The notes under the pieces are model-generated. The model worked only from the letters and a program-made list of their open reading frames with translations. It was not told the origin of the DNA and did no database searches. The translations under genes were made by a program, and so were the position numbers. Shown here piece after piece: positions 1 through 8,722 of a DNA stretch of 64,000 nucleotides. Within the stretch, counting starts at the first letter, position 1. Each line of letters opens with the position of its first letter. Origin of the DNA: Gimesia aquarii (lineage in GTDB: Bacteria > Planctomycetota > Planctomycetia > Planctomycetales > Planctomycetaceae); assembly GCF_007748175.1 (NCBI RefSeq), contig NZ_CP037422.1:4728334-4792333 (forward strand). Reading direction: 5' to 3'.

Positions 1-895
1 GCGCTGCACTCTGCATTCGATAAGCAAGCTCAAAACTTTCTATCCTCGCTGCCAGTTCCTGATCGCCTTCATTCTGTTGAAGATGTTGACGGTTTAAAGA
101 TTTTAGTAAGTCGAGTTGAGAGCGCTGTCGTCCTTTTTCAGTGAGTGCCGTTGGTGGCTTCAGGTTATCAATTGGTTCACCGCTTGGTTTCAGATATGTA
201 CCCTGAAATACGCTCGGCAAAAAACCGGCCCCCCAGTTCAAACTTTGTCCTTTGGGAAGACCTCTTCCTAAGGGGTCTGACATGACCACAAACGAGGGGA
301 GGCTGTTACTTTCGGAACCCAATCCATAAGTCACCCAGGAACCGACGCAGGGATATCCCATTTTAGGAACGCCGCAATTCATCATAAATAGAGCCGGACT
401 ATGGTTGTTCGATTCTGTATGACCTGAGTGAATGAACGCCATCTTGTCAACGTGCTGAGACAGATGGGGAAAGAGATCGGAGACCCATTTTCCTGACTCT
501 CCATACTGTTTAAATTTGAAGGGGCTTTTCATTAAAGGCCCCACAGCGTTCTGAAAGAACCCGGTTTTGTTATCAAAGCCCTCTAAAGCGACGCCATCTC
601 GTTTTTCAAGCTCGGGTTTATAGTCCCAGGTATCAACGTGACTCGGTCCCCCGTTGATGAATAACCAGATTACGGATTTTGCTTTTGTAGGGAAATGCGA
701 CTTTTTGGGAGCCAGCGGATTCGTCGACTTAATAGCAGGAGCAGCGCCGGCTGCTTCCAGAACCCCCTCCTGTTGTAATAAGCTAAGCAGTCCCAATGTT
801 CCTAAGCCATTACCGGCCCGCTTGAGCAATTGACGTCTTGCCAGAAGTCGATTCAATGAGATCGTCGGTAATTCCGATGTTGATTGTAACATCAT
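1..895 (-). CDS. DUF1501 domain protein (3' part missing)
   Basis: I translated this directly from the minus strand. The frame is open from an ATG at 895 to the window edge, so the C-terminus is missing. The N-terminus has a twin-arginine-like segment (RRQLLKRAG, about residues 21-29) before a hydrophobic stretch, suggesting Tat export. It then shows the DUF1501 features FINGGPSHVDTWDYKP and HSGHTESNNHSPALF, a sulfatase/phosphatase-like fold of unproven activity. A GAGGAA ribosome binding site lies just upstream. Another ATG at 892 is possible. It follows the DUF1549/1553 cytochrome gene by 64 bases; this pairing is a hallmark of planctomycetes and other PVC bacteria. Function is unknown; a role in polysaccharide degradation is often proposed. 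Confidence 0.9.
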   Translation of the reverse strand, partial: MMLQSTSELPTISLNRLLARRQLLKRAGNGLGTLGLLSLLQQEGVLEAAGAAPAIKSTNPLAPKKSHFPTKAKSVIWLFINGGPSHVDTWDYKPELEKRDGVALEGFDNKTGFFQNAVGPLMKSPFKFKQYGESGKWVSDLFPHLSQHVDKMAFIHSGHTESNNHSPALFMMNCGVPKMGYPCVGSWVTYGLGSESNSLPSFVVMSDPLGRGLPKGQSLNWGAGFLPSVFQGTYLKPSGEPIDNLKPPTALTEKGRQRSQLDLLKSLNRQHLQQNEGDQELAARIESFELAYRMQSAA

Positions 896-959
896 ATTTC
901 CTCAGAGAAAAAAGTGTTGTGGAATCTGTTCCGTCCTGATTTTATTTAAATGCTATCGA

Positions 960-3900
960 TCAATTCGGATAGATAAATTCATTTGTGCTTAGTAACGCAT
1001 GTGTGAAATCGGTCAGTGCCAGAAGCGTCGCCTGCGGTTTTTTTTCTGACTCATATGATTTTTTATGTTGTTGAATGAAGTCCAGCGAAACTGCTGCTTC
1101 ATTTTTTGATGGTTCTCTTCCCAGCGCGATTTGATAGGCGCTCTCGACTGCTTTTTCGAGGGAAGCCGGATTGGCTGCGTGGATTCGTTTGGCAAACGAT
1201 TGCGCACTTTCGCGAATGAACTTTGCATTCATGAATAAAAGTGCCTGTGGTGCGATCGTAGTGCTGGGACGCTGTCCAATGCTGACCAGTGCTTCAGGAG
1301 CATCAAACAGTTGCATCATGGGAATTAACTTGCTGCGTTTGATCTTGAAATAGATACTACGGCGTTGATTGTTTTGTTGTAGAGTCCCCGGTCCATACAT
1401 GGTTTTGTCGAGTCGATTTCCGATACAGAGAATGGAATCGCGTATCGCTTCACCCTCCAGTCTCTGAGGAGAACGACGCCAATACAGTTGATTTTCCGGA
1501 TCAACTTTTGACTTTTCTGGATCGAAACTGGTCGACTGTCGATATGTTGCACTGAGCATGATTTTTTTGTGCAAAGGCTTCAGACGCCAATGGTGATGTA
1601 TGAGTTGGTTGGCCAGATATTCAAGTAATTCAGGATGTGTGGGCCGGTCTCCCTGGAGACCAAAATCGTTGGGGGAAGAAACAATTCCACTACCAAAGTG
1701 GTGTTGCCAGATTCGATTCACCATCACACGAGCCAATAAAGCACCTGCCCCCTGATTTGTATCAGTGATCCAGTTAGCCAGAGACGTTCGACGATACGAA
1801 GTGCTGGCGGTTTTGGGAGGGGCAACAATCCACTCTTTTTCCTGGTCAGGAGATCGCATCAGAACTTGCAGGAAGCTCTGCTTCGCGACTGCTCCTTTTT
1901 GTGCGGTATCGCCACGTGTGAGATAGTATGTTTCCTCAAAGAAGTCTTTACCTTGTGAATGATGGCGAACGGGTTTAATCTTTGGACCCTCACTACAGAT
2001 CATCACTTTTGTCAGTGCCGGTTGTGGTTCTGTTTTCAGATGCTGTTTCACTTTGTCGGCGAGTGTGGCCCATTGTGCGTCTTGCTCACTAAACCAGCGT
2101 TTCAGAATCCCCTTTTGTTTTGGAGTCAACTGGTCCAGTTTTCCCGCTTTAACAAGTTTAACGGCTTTCATCAGATGTTCAGAGCTACTGGTTCCCGTTT
2201 TAACTTCTGGTGAAGAGGAACTGGTGAGTGAGAATCGAGGGTGCCCGATGCTGTGGTTCACATTATTCGTGAAAGACATTGTCACAGTGAGTTCTGTCTC
2301 GCCTTCCCAATCAATTGGCTCTTCCAGGTCGAACACAATCGCCTGATCTTTTCCGATGCCTCCCAAATCGACGGCCCAGCCAGATCCATATTGTCCGTCA
2401 ATGGCGCTCTTCGCTGAGAGCGTCGTTTTGTTCTGTTCGTGAGTGGCACGCGCATTGGTCAGTTTGATATTTTTCGCTTTTGCTTTTTTATCTGAGACCG
2501 TCTTGGCTTTGACTTTGAATGCCGTCAATGAGAAATTTCCGTTTACAGCACGCCCAGGCCCCTGTCGTGGTAACGATCGATGTGTTAATGCTTCGAGTCG
2601 AATGGATCGGACAGGTCTCACATTCGTACGGAGTGTAAATGTAAAATGATCCTGATTGATATTGGGACCACTGACGAGAATCGAACCGTCGTCCAGTTTC
2701 TCAAAACGAGCTTTGCCTTTTGATGTGTGGCTCACTACTTCTGGTAAAATCCATTCATCAAATTGTGCCGCATCAATCTTTCCCTGTTTCAACCAGTTTT
2801 CAAAACCTGCATTGATCTGCTTTGATTCATACTCCTTTAAGGCTTGCACTAATGGAGCATGAGCAATATCAAATTTTTGTTTCTGTGTCTGATATGTTTT
2901 GGGATCGAGATCCAGTTCGATTTCGGTGCGAACTGTGGTGGTGAATGTGGAAAGCAATTGATAGTAATCGTCGCTGGTGATCGGGTCGAATTTATGATCG
3001 TGACAGCGGGCACATCCGACACTCAAGCCAAGCATTGCCTGACTGGTTGTGTTGAGCATATCGTCCAAAGCGTCATAGCGGGTGCGTTCGACTTCATTGG
3101 CTGTGATCTGAGTCGGAAAGACTCCTGCACCTAAAAATCCGGTCGCCATTAATGCGAGTGGATTGTCAGGAGCCATCTCATCACCGGCCAACTGCCATTT
3201 AACAAACTGATCGTAGGGCATATCCTGATTCAAGGCTTTGATCACAAAGTCTCGATAGTGATACGCAAAGTTCCGGTCATAATCATGTTCAAAGCCATGG
3301 CTCTCTGCAAAGCGGGCGATATCCAGCCAATGGCGAGCCCAGCGTTCGCCATAATGGGGACTGTCAAGCAGCCGGTCGATGAGGTTTTCATGTGCTTTGG
3401 GGGAATTGTCCGCCAGAAACTCTTCGACTTCAGCCGGAGTAGGGGGGAGACCAATCAGATCAAAAAAAGCACGACGGATATAAACACGTTTGCTGACTTC
3501 CTCGTTAAGCGTCAGTCCCTGTTCTTTCTGTTTAGCTAGAATGAATTGGTCTATTTCATTTCGACTGCGGTTGCTCTGTTTCGTTTTTGGAATTGCGGGA
3601 GTACTCAACGGTTGAAACGACCAGAAATTCCGGTCATCGTCGGTAATGACCAACTTTTCAGAGCCAGATTTACTGGAAGTTGCCAGCGGTTTGTCATAGG
3701 GAGCACCCAGATCAATCCATTTTGACAGACTGGCAATTTCTTTCTCTGACAGTTTTTTTTCCTTTAAAGGCATATATGGTTCTTCGCGGTGTTCGACCAG
3801 TGCCATCAAGTAACTCTCTTTGGCACTCTTTTCGATCATTCCGCTTTCTAGAAGATGTTTACGGGTCGCTAGATTGAAGTCGCCCTTAACTGATTTCCCG

Positions 3901-4082
3901 CCATGACATTTCAGACACTTGGCGACCAGTAACGGTCGTACTTCTTTTTTGAAGAGTTCAAGGCCCTGTTGCATGCGTCGGGCATGGTCGGGAGACAGTG
4001 TTTCTTTCTTTTCAGCTGCGGAAAGAAAAGCGGGCCAAACGATTCCGAACAATAGTATGAGCGCGATGAAAATGTTTCGCAT
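960..4082 (-). CDS. PSD1-type cytochrome c, DUF1549/DUF1553 protein
   Basis: The product is a secreted protein of about 1040 residues. I chose the ATG at 4082, because a clean signal peptide (RNIFIALILLFGIVWPAFLSA) starts there; the frame runs open upstream to 4175 without one. A haem c site CLKCH lies at residues 56-60 in the planctomycete cytochrome c (PSD1) domain. The DUF1549 domain follows, with the diagnostic ARCHDHKFDPI, and then DUF1553 near the C-terminus, with NRIWQHHFG and a region ending in LSTNEFIY. This architecture is common in planctomycetes and is usually next to a DUF1501 gene, as here. The biochemical role is unknown. The order sigma factor, FecR-LamG, this gene, DUF1501 suggests a co-regulated outer-layer system. 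Confidence 0.9.
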   Translation of the reverse strand: MRNIFIALILLFGIVWPAFLSAAEKKETLSPDHARRMQQGLELFKKEVRPLLVAKCLKCHGGKSVKGDFNLATRKHLLESGMIEKSAKESYLMALVEHREEPYMPLKEKKLSEKEIASLSKWIDLGAPYDKPLATSSKSGSEKLVITDDDRNFWSFQPLSTPAIPKTKQSNRSRNEIDQFILAKQKEQGLTLNEEVSKRVYIRRAFFDLIGLPPTPAEVEEFLADNSPKAHENLIDRLLDSPHYGERWARHWLDIARFAESHGFEHDYDRNFAYHYRDFVIKALNQDMPYDQFVKWQLAGDEMAPDNPLALMATGFLGAGVFPTQITANEVERTRYDALDDMLNTTSQAMLGLSVGCARCHDHKFDPITSDDYYQLLSTFTTTVRTEIELDLDPKTYQTQKQKFDIAHAPLVQALKEYESKQINAGFENWLKQGKIDAAQFDEWILPEVVSHTSKGKARFEKLDDGSILVSGPNINQDHFTFTLRTNVRPVRSIRLEALTHRSLPRQGPGRAVNGNFSLTAFKVKAKTVSDKKAKAKNIKLTNARATHEQNKTTLSAKSAIDGQYGSGWAVDLGGIGKDQAIVFDLEEPIDWEGETELTVTMSFTNNVNHSIGHPRFSLTSSSSPEVKTGTSSSEHLMKAVKLVKAGKLDQLTPKQKGILKRWFSEQDAQWATLADKVKQHLKTEPQPALTKVMICSEGPKIKPVRHHSQGKDFFEETYYLTRGDTAQKGAVAKQSFLQVLMRSPDQEKEWIVAPPKTASTSYRRTSLANWITDTNQGAGALLARVMVNRIWQHHFGSGIVSSPNDFGLQGDRPTHPELLEYLANQLIHHHWRLKPLHKKIMLSATYRQSTSFDPEKSKVDPENQLYWRRSPQRLEGEAIRDSILCIGNRLDKTMYGPGTLQQNNQRRSIYFKIKRSKLIPMMQLFDAPEALVSIGQRPSTTIAPQALLFMNAKFIRESAQSFAKRIHAANPASLEKAVESAYQIALGREPSKNEAAVSLDFIQQHKKSYESEKKPQATLLALTDFTHALLSTNEFIYPN

Positions 4083-4175
4083 CAATGCCTCGTCGTCTTG
4101 AATTAAAATCAGGTGAGAGTTCAGGGAGTGATTGTCTTTAGTTTCTATGTCACAATAAACCGGTGGAGAAATCAA

Positions 4176-5822
4176 TCAGGAATTCGGTTTTCCAGAGTGA
4201 TATAGCTTTAAAATATTCTTAGCAGATAAAGCACGTCCGAATAACGCAAATTCATCCAGACGGCCATTTAAACTTCGAATGCTATGTTCGCCAGTGTGTT
4301 CTTTCGGTCGCCAATTTCCGATTTCCGCAGGACCGATCACCAGAGGAATCGGGTTTTCAAGTCGATGATGACTTACGGGTAAGCCATCCAGATAGTGAAT
4401 TACTTCTTTTTTCTGATGATCATAAACGGTCACCAGAAAAATCCAGCGGCCTAGATCGGTTGGTTTTAAAACTACGGGTGAGAAATAATTCTTCCCCCCC
4501 CCTTCCTTGATTCCCAGGATGATCTCGCCTTGATCGCTTAATTGCCAGTGCGGATTACCGGGATTGTAACCATCGGTCAGCATGAGCGAACTTAGCCAAC
4601 GATCAAAGCCTTCAATTCGAACCCATGCCATGAATGTGAGAGATTGATACTCTCCGGGAACATGTAGGCGAACACGGTCACTGGTGCGCTTGAATTCCAG
4701 GGCGCGTTTTTGAGGCCAGCGCCCCGAAGTCCATTGACAGCCCACAATTGCTCCGTCGACTGAAGATTTATTGTTTTGAATTTTATTGCTGAGCGTTCTT
4801 AACCAGTTTGAAGTCTCTTCAAAGTCGTAATAAGCAATCAGTGACGGATCTGTTTTCAGGCTCTGATTCTGATTTTGCCAACGGGAAAATTGTTGTTGCT
4901 GCTGTTGTTCTGCCAGATGCGACAACTCTTCCAGATTGATTAACGGTAACATGTCTTCATTTAAACGGTTCGTAATCCCCTCTTGGTCAAACTGGACACC
5001 TTCCCCTGTTTTTAAGCTTTGAATTTTGGAAGGAGTTTTTCTTTGATTGGACGGATGTAATTCCACCATACCATCGATAACCTGAACCTGCCCATCCCCT
5101 GATGGTTCAAGAGACAGAGTGAATTCCGTACCCAGATCAACGACATTCAATTTTGATGTTTCAATTGTAAACCCTTGAGCCTGTTCGGGAACGGAAGCTC
5201 GGACTTTTCCATATTTGCAGAACGTTTTCAATGGGGAAATTAACTCAAATGCAGCAGGACCTTCAATCAGGACAGAGGCACCGCTGATCAACTCGACCTG
5301 AATCGTTCCTTTTTTCAGCTTCAACCAGCCTGCAGAGAGGCCAGCGCCGGTTTGTAGATTGCGGGGAGTGTCCCATTCGACGCCAACTGCTTGCGTTAAA
5401 AGCGCAATATGATCTGTTTTGGGTGAGTTCGTTTCAACTTCGGATGCGGTTTTGGGGGAATCTGCCATTAATGGGTCACTATTGGGACGCGTATTCCAGC
5501 CGGCATAGTAAGCCAGAGACAACAAAAGTGTGGCTGCGACAAGTGAAGAGGCCAGTAATAGCAGAAAACGGGGCGTTCCCAATCTGGTTTGCGGCACAGT
5601 ATGTGTCGGATGTGGAATCCAATCGTCAGATTCCTTCGTCTCGGTCGCCCAGACTGACAGACCTGAATGAACTCGCATGTAATCTAAATAAGACTGACGT
5701 TGTTTTGGATCTTCTAAAAGCAGTTGTTCCAGTTCAGAATGTGCATCCTGGCTGATGTTTCCTTGCAGGAGTGCATCAATGAGCTGGATTAAACGATCTT
5801 TGTAGGAATCATTTTGCTTCAT
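4176..5822 (-). CDS. FecR-like membrane protein with C-terminal LamG domain
   Basis: The protein has 548 residues. Residues 1-60 form a helical region resembling the cytoplasmic anti-sigma part of FecR proteins (QDAHSELEQLLLEDPKQRQSYLDYM). One membrane span lies near 84-106. The FecR domain lies near 170-280 (VEFELISPLKT-like region, then VVDLGTEFTLSLEPSGDGQV). A run of seven Gln near residue 305 precedes a LamG/concanavalin-like domain to the C-terminus (YDFEETSNW, LTFMAWVRI, NGRLDEFALFGRALS). The start overlaps the sigma gene stop by four bases (ATGA), so the two are translationally coupled. Inferred role: anti-sigma or signal transducer with an external glycan-binding sensor. Codons for KEGGGK hold a run of nine G on the coding strand (4494-4502), a possible slippage site. 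Confidence 0.88.
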   Translation of the reverse strand: MKQNDSYKDRLIQLIDALLQGNISQDAHSELEQLLLEDPKQRQSYLDYMRVHSGLSVWATETKESDDWIPHPTHTVPQTRLGTPRFLLLLASSLVAATLLLSLAYYAGWNTRPNSDPLMADSPKTASEVETNSPKTDHIALLTQAVGVEWDTPRNLQTGAGLSAGWLKLKKGTIQVELISGASVLIEGPAAFELISPLKTFCKYGKVRASVPEQAQGFTIETSKLNVVDLGTEFTLSLEPSGDGQVQVIDGMVELHPSNQRKTPSKIQSLKTGEGVQFDQEGITNRLNEDMLPLINLEELSHLAEQQQQQQFSRWQNQNQSLKTDPSLIAYYDFEETSNWLRTLSNKIQNNKSSVDGAIVGCQWTSGRWPQKRALEFKRTSDRVRLHVPGEYQSLTFMAWVRIEGFDRWLSSLMLTDGYNPGNPHWQLSDQGEIILGIKEGGGKNYFSPVVLKPTDLGRWIFLVTVYDHQKKEVIHYLDGLPVSHHRLENPIPLVIGPAEIGNWRPKEHTGEHSIRSLNGRLDEFALFGRALSAKNILKLYHSGKPNS

Positions 5823-6388
5823 GTGCCGGCCTCCGGTGAATGAAGTGACTGCTGCATACAGTCCATGAGTCGAAGTCGCAAGCGAGATAATTTCTTATAA
5901 AGGGCATCACTAGAGCGACCTAATTGTTCGGCAACATCTTTTATCGTGCGTTGTCCGTGGTAACAATCCAGAATGAGTTGCTGATTTTCACGATCGAGTT
6001 TTTTGATGCAGTCATTGAGTGCCTGCTTTTGTTGATCTGTTTCAGAGAGTGAACTTGTTTGTTGTTCCGCAATGAGCGAAAGGACTTCCTCAGAAAAATG
6101 ATGTCGATCGCGACTTTGGACCCGCTGAAAATTTTTCACTTCATAAAAAGCAATTCCACAAGCCCATGCGGAAAAACTCTGTTCTGAATCAAAGGTGGAC
6201 CATTTTCGCCACAAAACGAGACATGTTTGCTGAAACACATCCTCGGCATCAGTTTGGTGGGGCAGTAAGGTCCCGATGAAACCACGAATCAGACTATGGT
6301 GCCTGGCCAGTAATGAAACAAACTGCTCATTCGGAATCGAGCCTGAGCCTGTTTCTGTGTTTTGATGTATTTCTGATGAGCGGTTCAT
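5819..6388 (-). CDS. ECF RNA polymerase sigma factor, Rhodopirellula-type
   Basis: This is a 189-residue sigma-70 family protein. Region 2 is visible around residues 24-95 (LLARHHSLIRGFIGTLLP, DAEDVFQQTCLVLWRKW, FSAWACGIAFYEVKNF). Region 4 lies around 125-175 (LDRENQQLILDCYHGQRTIKDVAEQLGRS with a helix-turn-helix). The size and sequence style match the ECF subgroup expanded in planctomycetes and Verrucomicrobia. No strong ribosome binding site precedes the ATG. It is the first gene of an operon with the FecR-LamG protein, so it probably directs transcription of its own operon under control of that protein; this is inferred from gene order. Confidence 0.9.
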   Translation of the reverse strand: MNRSSEIHQNTETGSGSIPNEQFVSLLARHHSLIRGFIGTLLPHQTDAEDVFQQTCLVLWRKWSTFDSEQSFSAWACGIAFYEVKNFQRVQSRDRHHFSEEVLSLIAEQQTSSLSETDQQKQALNDCIKKLDRENQQLILDCYHGQRTIKDVAEQLGRSSDALYKKLSRLRLRLMDCMQQSLHSPEAGT

Positions 6389-6862
6389 AATAATAATCGT
6401 ACGCAGATTTCAAAATTGGACGGGGGTTAGCAACTTAAACTAGATAAATCCTTTGAAACGGCATTCAAAACCTGATGTAAGTTCCTGAATTAATGAAGGT
6501 TATGGTTTAGGTCTCAAAATCAACTTTTTCTCTCAGGCAGCAAGGATCAGACTAAAATCAAGCGATAAATTTCTGGATTGATCGTTCAAATGTATCGTTA
6601 CTATTTTATCCGCTTTTCGACGAAAGGGGAGCTAATTATCTTAGTTTGATATTCACTTAAATGACTATACAGATCGTTTCTCGAGACTGTCGGCTATTCT
6701 ATCTGGATTCACAAATCTGACTTGCTGCGCCACTTGCGAGTTTATTGTAGAACGGGTAATCTCCTTGAGTTATTATTTAACAATTCCCCAGCTCGTCTAG
6801 ACCGGTCGAGCGGTCTTCGAATCTTCACCGCATTACTAAATCGATCAGAGTGGTATAAATCC
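6389..6862. other. Divergent intergenic region, no gene seen
   Basis: This region separates the minus-strand sigma operon from the plus-strand lipid cluster and must hold both promoters. The synthase frame is open back to a TTG at 6722, but that extension (Arg/Leu-rich, no domain) looks non-coding. I see no tRNA and no clear sigma-70 boxes or strong dyad. Confidence 0.5.
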
Positions 6863-8113
6863 ATGCAGGAATCAATGGATGCTCAAAGCCGAATCGTCAT
6901 TACAGGAATTGGCTTGACGGCTCCGAATGGCAACAATTTAGGAGAATTTCGGCAAAGTTTGTTGGAAGGCCGTTCCGGTGTTGTTGATTACAACATTCGC
7001 TATATGGGAGACGTTCTCGCCGGTGTCTGCGATTTTGATGAATTAAGATATCAAAAGCGAAAAGAAGTCCGTCGGGGAACACGCGCAGGATCGATTGCCA
7101 TTTACTGTGCGAATGAGGCGGTGAATCAATCCAAACTCGATTGGGAAAATGTGGCCCGAGATCGTGTAGGCGTCTATCTCGGAATTACTGAACACGGAAA
7201 TGTCGAGACGGAAAACGAAGTCTACGAAATTTCTCAGTTTGATTACGATACTAAGGTCTGGTCTCATCATCACAATCCCAGAACAGTTGCTAATAATCCC
7301 GCAGGTGAGGTGACACTGAATTTAGGAATCACGGGGCCACACCTGACCTTGGGGGCCGCTTGTGCTGCCGGGAATGCAGGCTTTATTCAAGGCGTGCAGA
7401 TGCTGCGCTTGAACGAAGTTGACCTGGCGTTATGCGGTGGTGTTTCGGAGAGCATTCACACATTCGGCATTTTTGCCAGCTTTCAGAGTCAGGGGGCGCT
7501 TGCCACTCACGATGACCCAGTCAAAGCCTGCCGCCCCTTTGATGTGAACCGAAACGGGATTGTGGTTGCAGAAGGGGGAGCAGTGTGTACGTTAGAGCGT
7601 CTTCCTGATGCACTGGCTCGCGGTGCTACAATTTACGGGGAAATCGTAGGTTATGCTATGAATTCCGATGCCAGTGATTTTGTACTTCCTAATTCTTCTC
7701 GACAGGCAGAATGTATCCATCTGGCTCTCAATCGTGCTGGCTTGCAACCTTCTGATATTGATATTGTCAGCAGTCATGCCACGGCGACGACTCAGGGAGA
7801 TATAGAAGAGGCCAAAGCACTGGCGAACGTATTTGCTGACTGCCCTGATCTTGCCATCAACAATACGAAAAGCTTTATCGGCCATGCGATGGGAGCCGCT
7901 GGTGCTCTAGAAATGTTGGGGAATCTTCCTGCATTTGATGACGGGATTGCCCACGCAACATTGAATCTGGATGAAGTTGATCCGGAATGTGAATTACCCC
8001 AACTTGTTCCCAATCAGCCACGTCAGATGGAGCGAGTCGAATGCATTCTGAACAACTCTTTTGGCATGCTGGGAATCAATTCGGTCCTGATTATCAAAAA
8101 GTACACTGACTGA
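6863..8113 (+). CDS. Beta-ketoacyl-ACP synthase, KAS II-like
   Basis: The product is a condensing enzyme of about 416 residues with a thiolase fold. The complete Cys-His-His triad is visible: Cys167 in GAACAAGN, His305 in SSHATATTQGD and His341 in FIGHAMGAAG. Such enzymes extend an acyl thioester by decarboxylative condensation with malonyl-ACP. The N-terminus starts with the usual strand SRIVITGIGLTAPNG. I give the ATG at 6863; an ATG at 6875 with AGGAA just upstream is about equally likely. It is the first gene of a cluster with an acyl carrier protein, two FAD oxidoreductases and a FabZ-like dehydratase, so it probably serves a dedicated secondary lipid or polyene pathway and not housekeeping fatty acid synthesis. 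Confidence 0.9.
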   Translation: MQESMDAQSRIVITGIGLTAPNGNNLGEFRQSLLEGRSGVVDYNIRYMGDVLAGVCDFDELRYQKRKEVRRGTRAGSIAIYCANEAVNQSKLDWENVARDRVGVYLGITEHGNVETENEVYEISQFDYDTKVWSHHHNPRTVANNPAGEVTLNLGITGPHLTLGAACAAGNAGFIQGVQMLRLNEVDLALCGGVSESIHTFGIFASFQSQGALATHDDPVKACRPFDVNRNGIVVAEGGAVCTLERLPDALARGATIYGEIVGYAMNSDASDFVLPNSSRQAECIHLALNRAGLQPSDIDIVSSHATATTQGDIEEAKALANVFADCPDLAINNTKSFIGHAMGAAGALEMLGNLPAFDDGIAHATLNLDEVDPECELPQLVPNQPRQMERVECILNNSFGMLGINSVLIIKKYTD

Positions 8114-8437
8114 CTTGATCACGTGCCAGATCTTATTGAAAACATTGATCTTAGCTCGTTTTCTGTTCATCAAGTGATTTCCTGGTCGAAATCTATGACG
8201 CTGTCTGAAAGATTTTCTGAAAATCTCGACTTTCTTCAGGGTTCAGTTGGTTTAAATCGCATAGATCGCGCTATAGTATTCCTCTATAAGGGGCGGGTTT
8301 TTAATTCTCGGCTTCTGACGGGGATTTTGTTTGTCTGGTATAAGAGACTGCCCCTCACCGGTTTTTGCAGCGAACAACATGGGATGAGCTGATTGAAATC
8401 GATGTTACAGGATTTTTAGAAAGTTTGGAGTTTCTGC
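8114..8437. other. Gap between synthase and acyl carrier protein genes
   Basis: Nothing convincing is encoded here. One frame opens from a GTG at 8123 for 89 codons, but it has no ribosome binding site and no recognisable domain. The gap could carry a second promoter for the ACP gene. Confidence 0.4.
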
Positions 8438-8701
8438 ATGGCGCCGGAACAAATCAGATCGGTAATCTTGGATATCTTAGCGCGAATTGCTCCCGATGAG
8501 GATCTTTCGGAGCTTGATGATAGTGTTCCTTTTCGTGATCAAATGGAATTAGACAGCATGGATTTTCTGGATATCGTGATGGAGTTGCGTAAACTTTATC
8601 GTGTCCAGATTCCCGAAGAAGATTATGGTGAGTTGGTAACAATGGATAGCACAGTGACTTACCTGACTCCAATCCTGAAGGATGCGGAAAGCACCGTCTG
8701 A
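8438..8701 (+). CDS. Acyl carrier protein
   Basis: This is a small acidic protein of 87 residues with the four-helix ACP pattern. The phosphopantetheine attachment serine is Ser40 in the motif ELDSMDFLD, a variant of the usual DSL. A GGAG ribosome binding site precedes the ATG. Carrying a thioester-bound acyl chain between the synthase upstream and the dehydratase downstream is the expected role. Its stop is only 21 bases before the next gene, which supports co-transcription. It is clearly distinct in motif from the canonical housekeeping AcpP (DSLD). Confidence 0.92.
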   Translation: MAPEQIRSVILDILARIAPDEDLSELDDSVPFRDQMELDSMDFLDIVMELRKLYRVQIPEEDYGELVTMDSTVTYLTPILKDAESTV

Positions 8702-8722
8702 TTCCAGTAAATTCCCTCCGCC

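Noticed and set aside
8123-8392. 89-codon frame between the synthase and ACP genes
   Set aside because: It opens at a GTG with no ribosome binding site and encodes no recognisable pattern.
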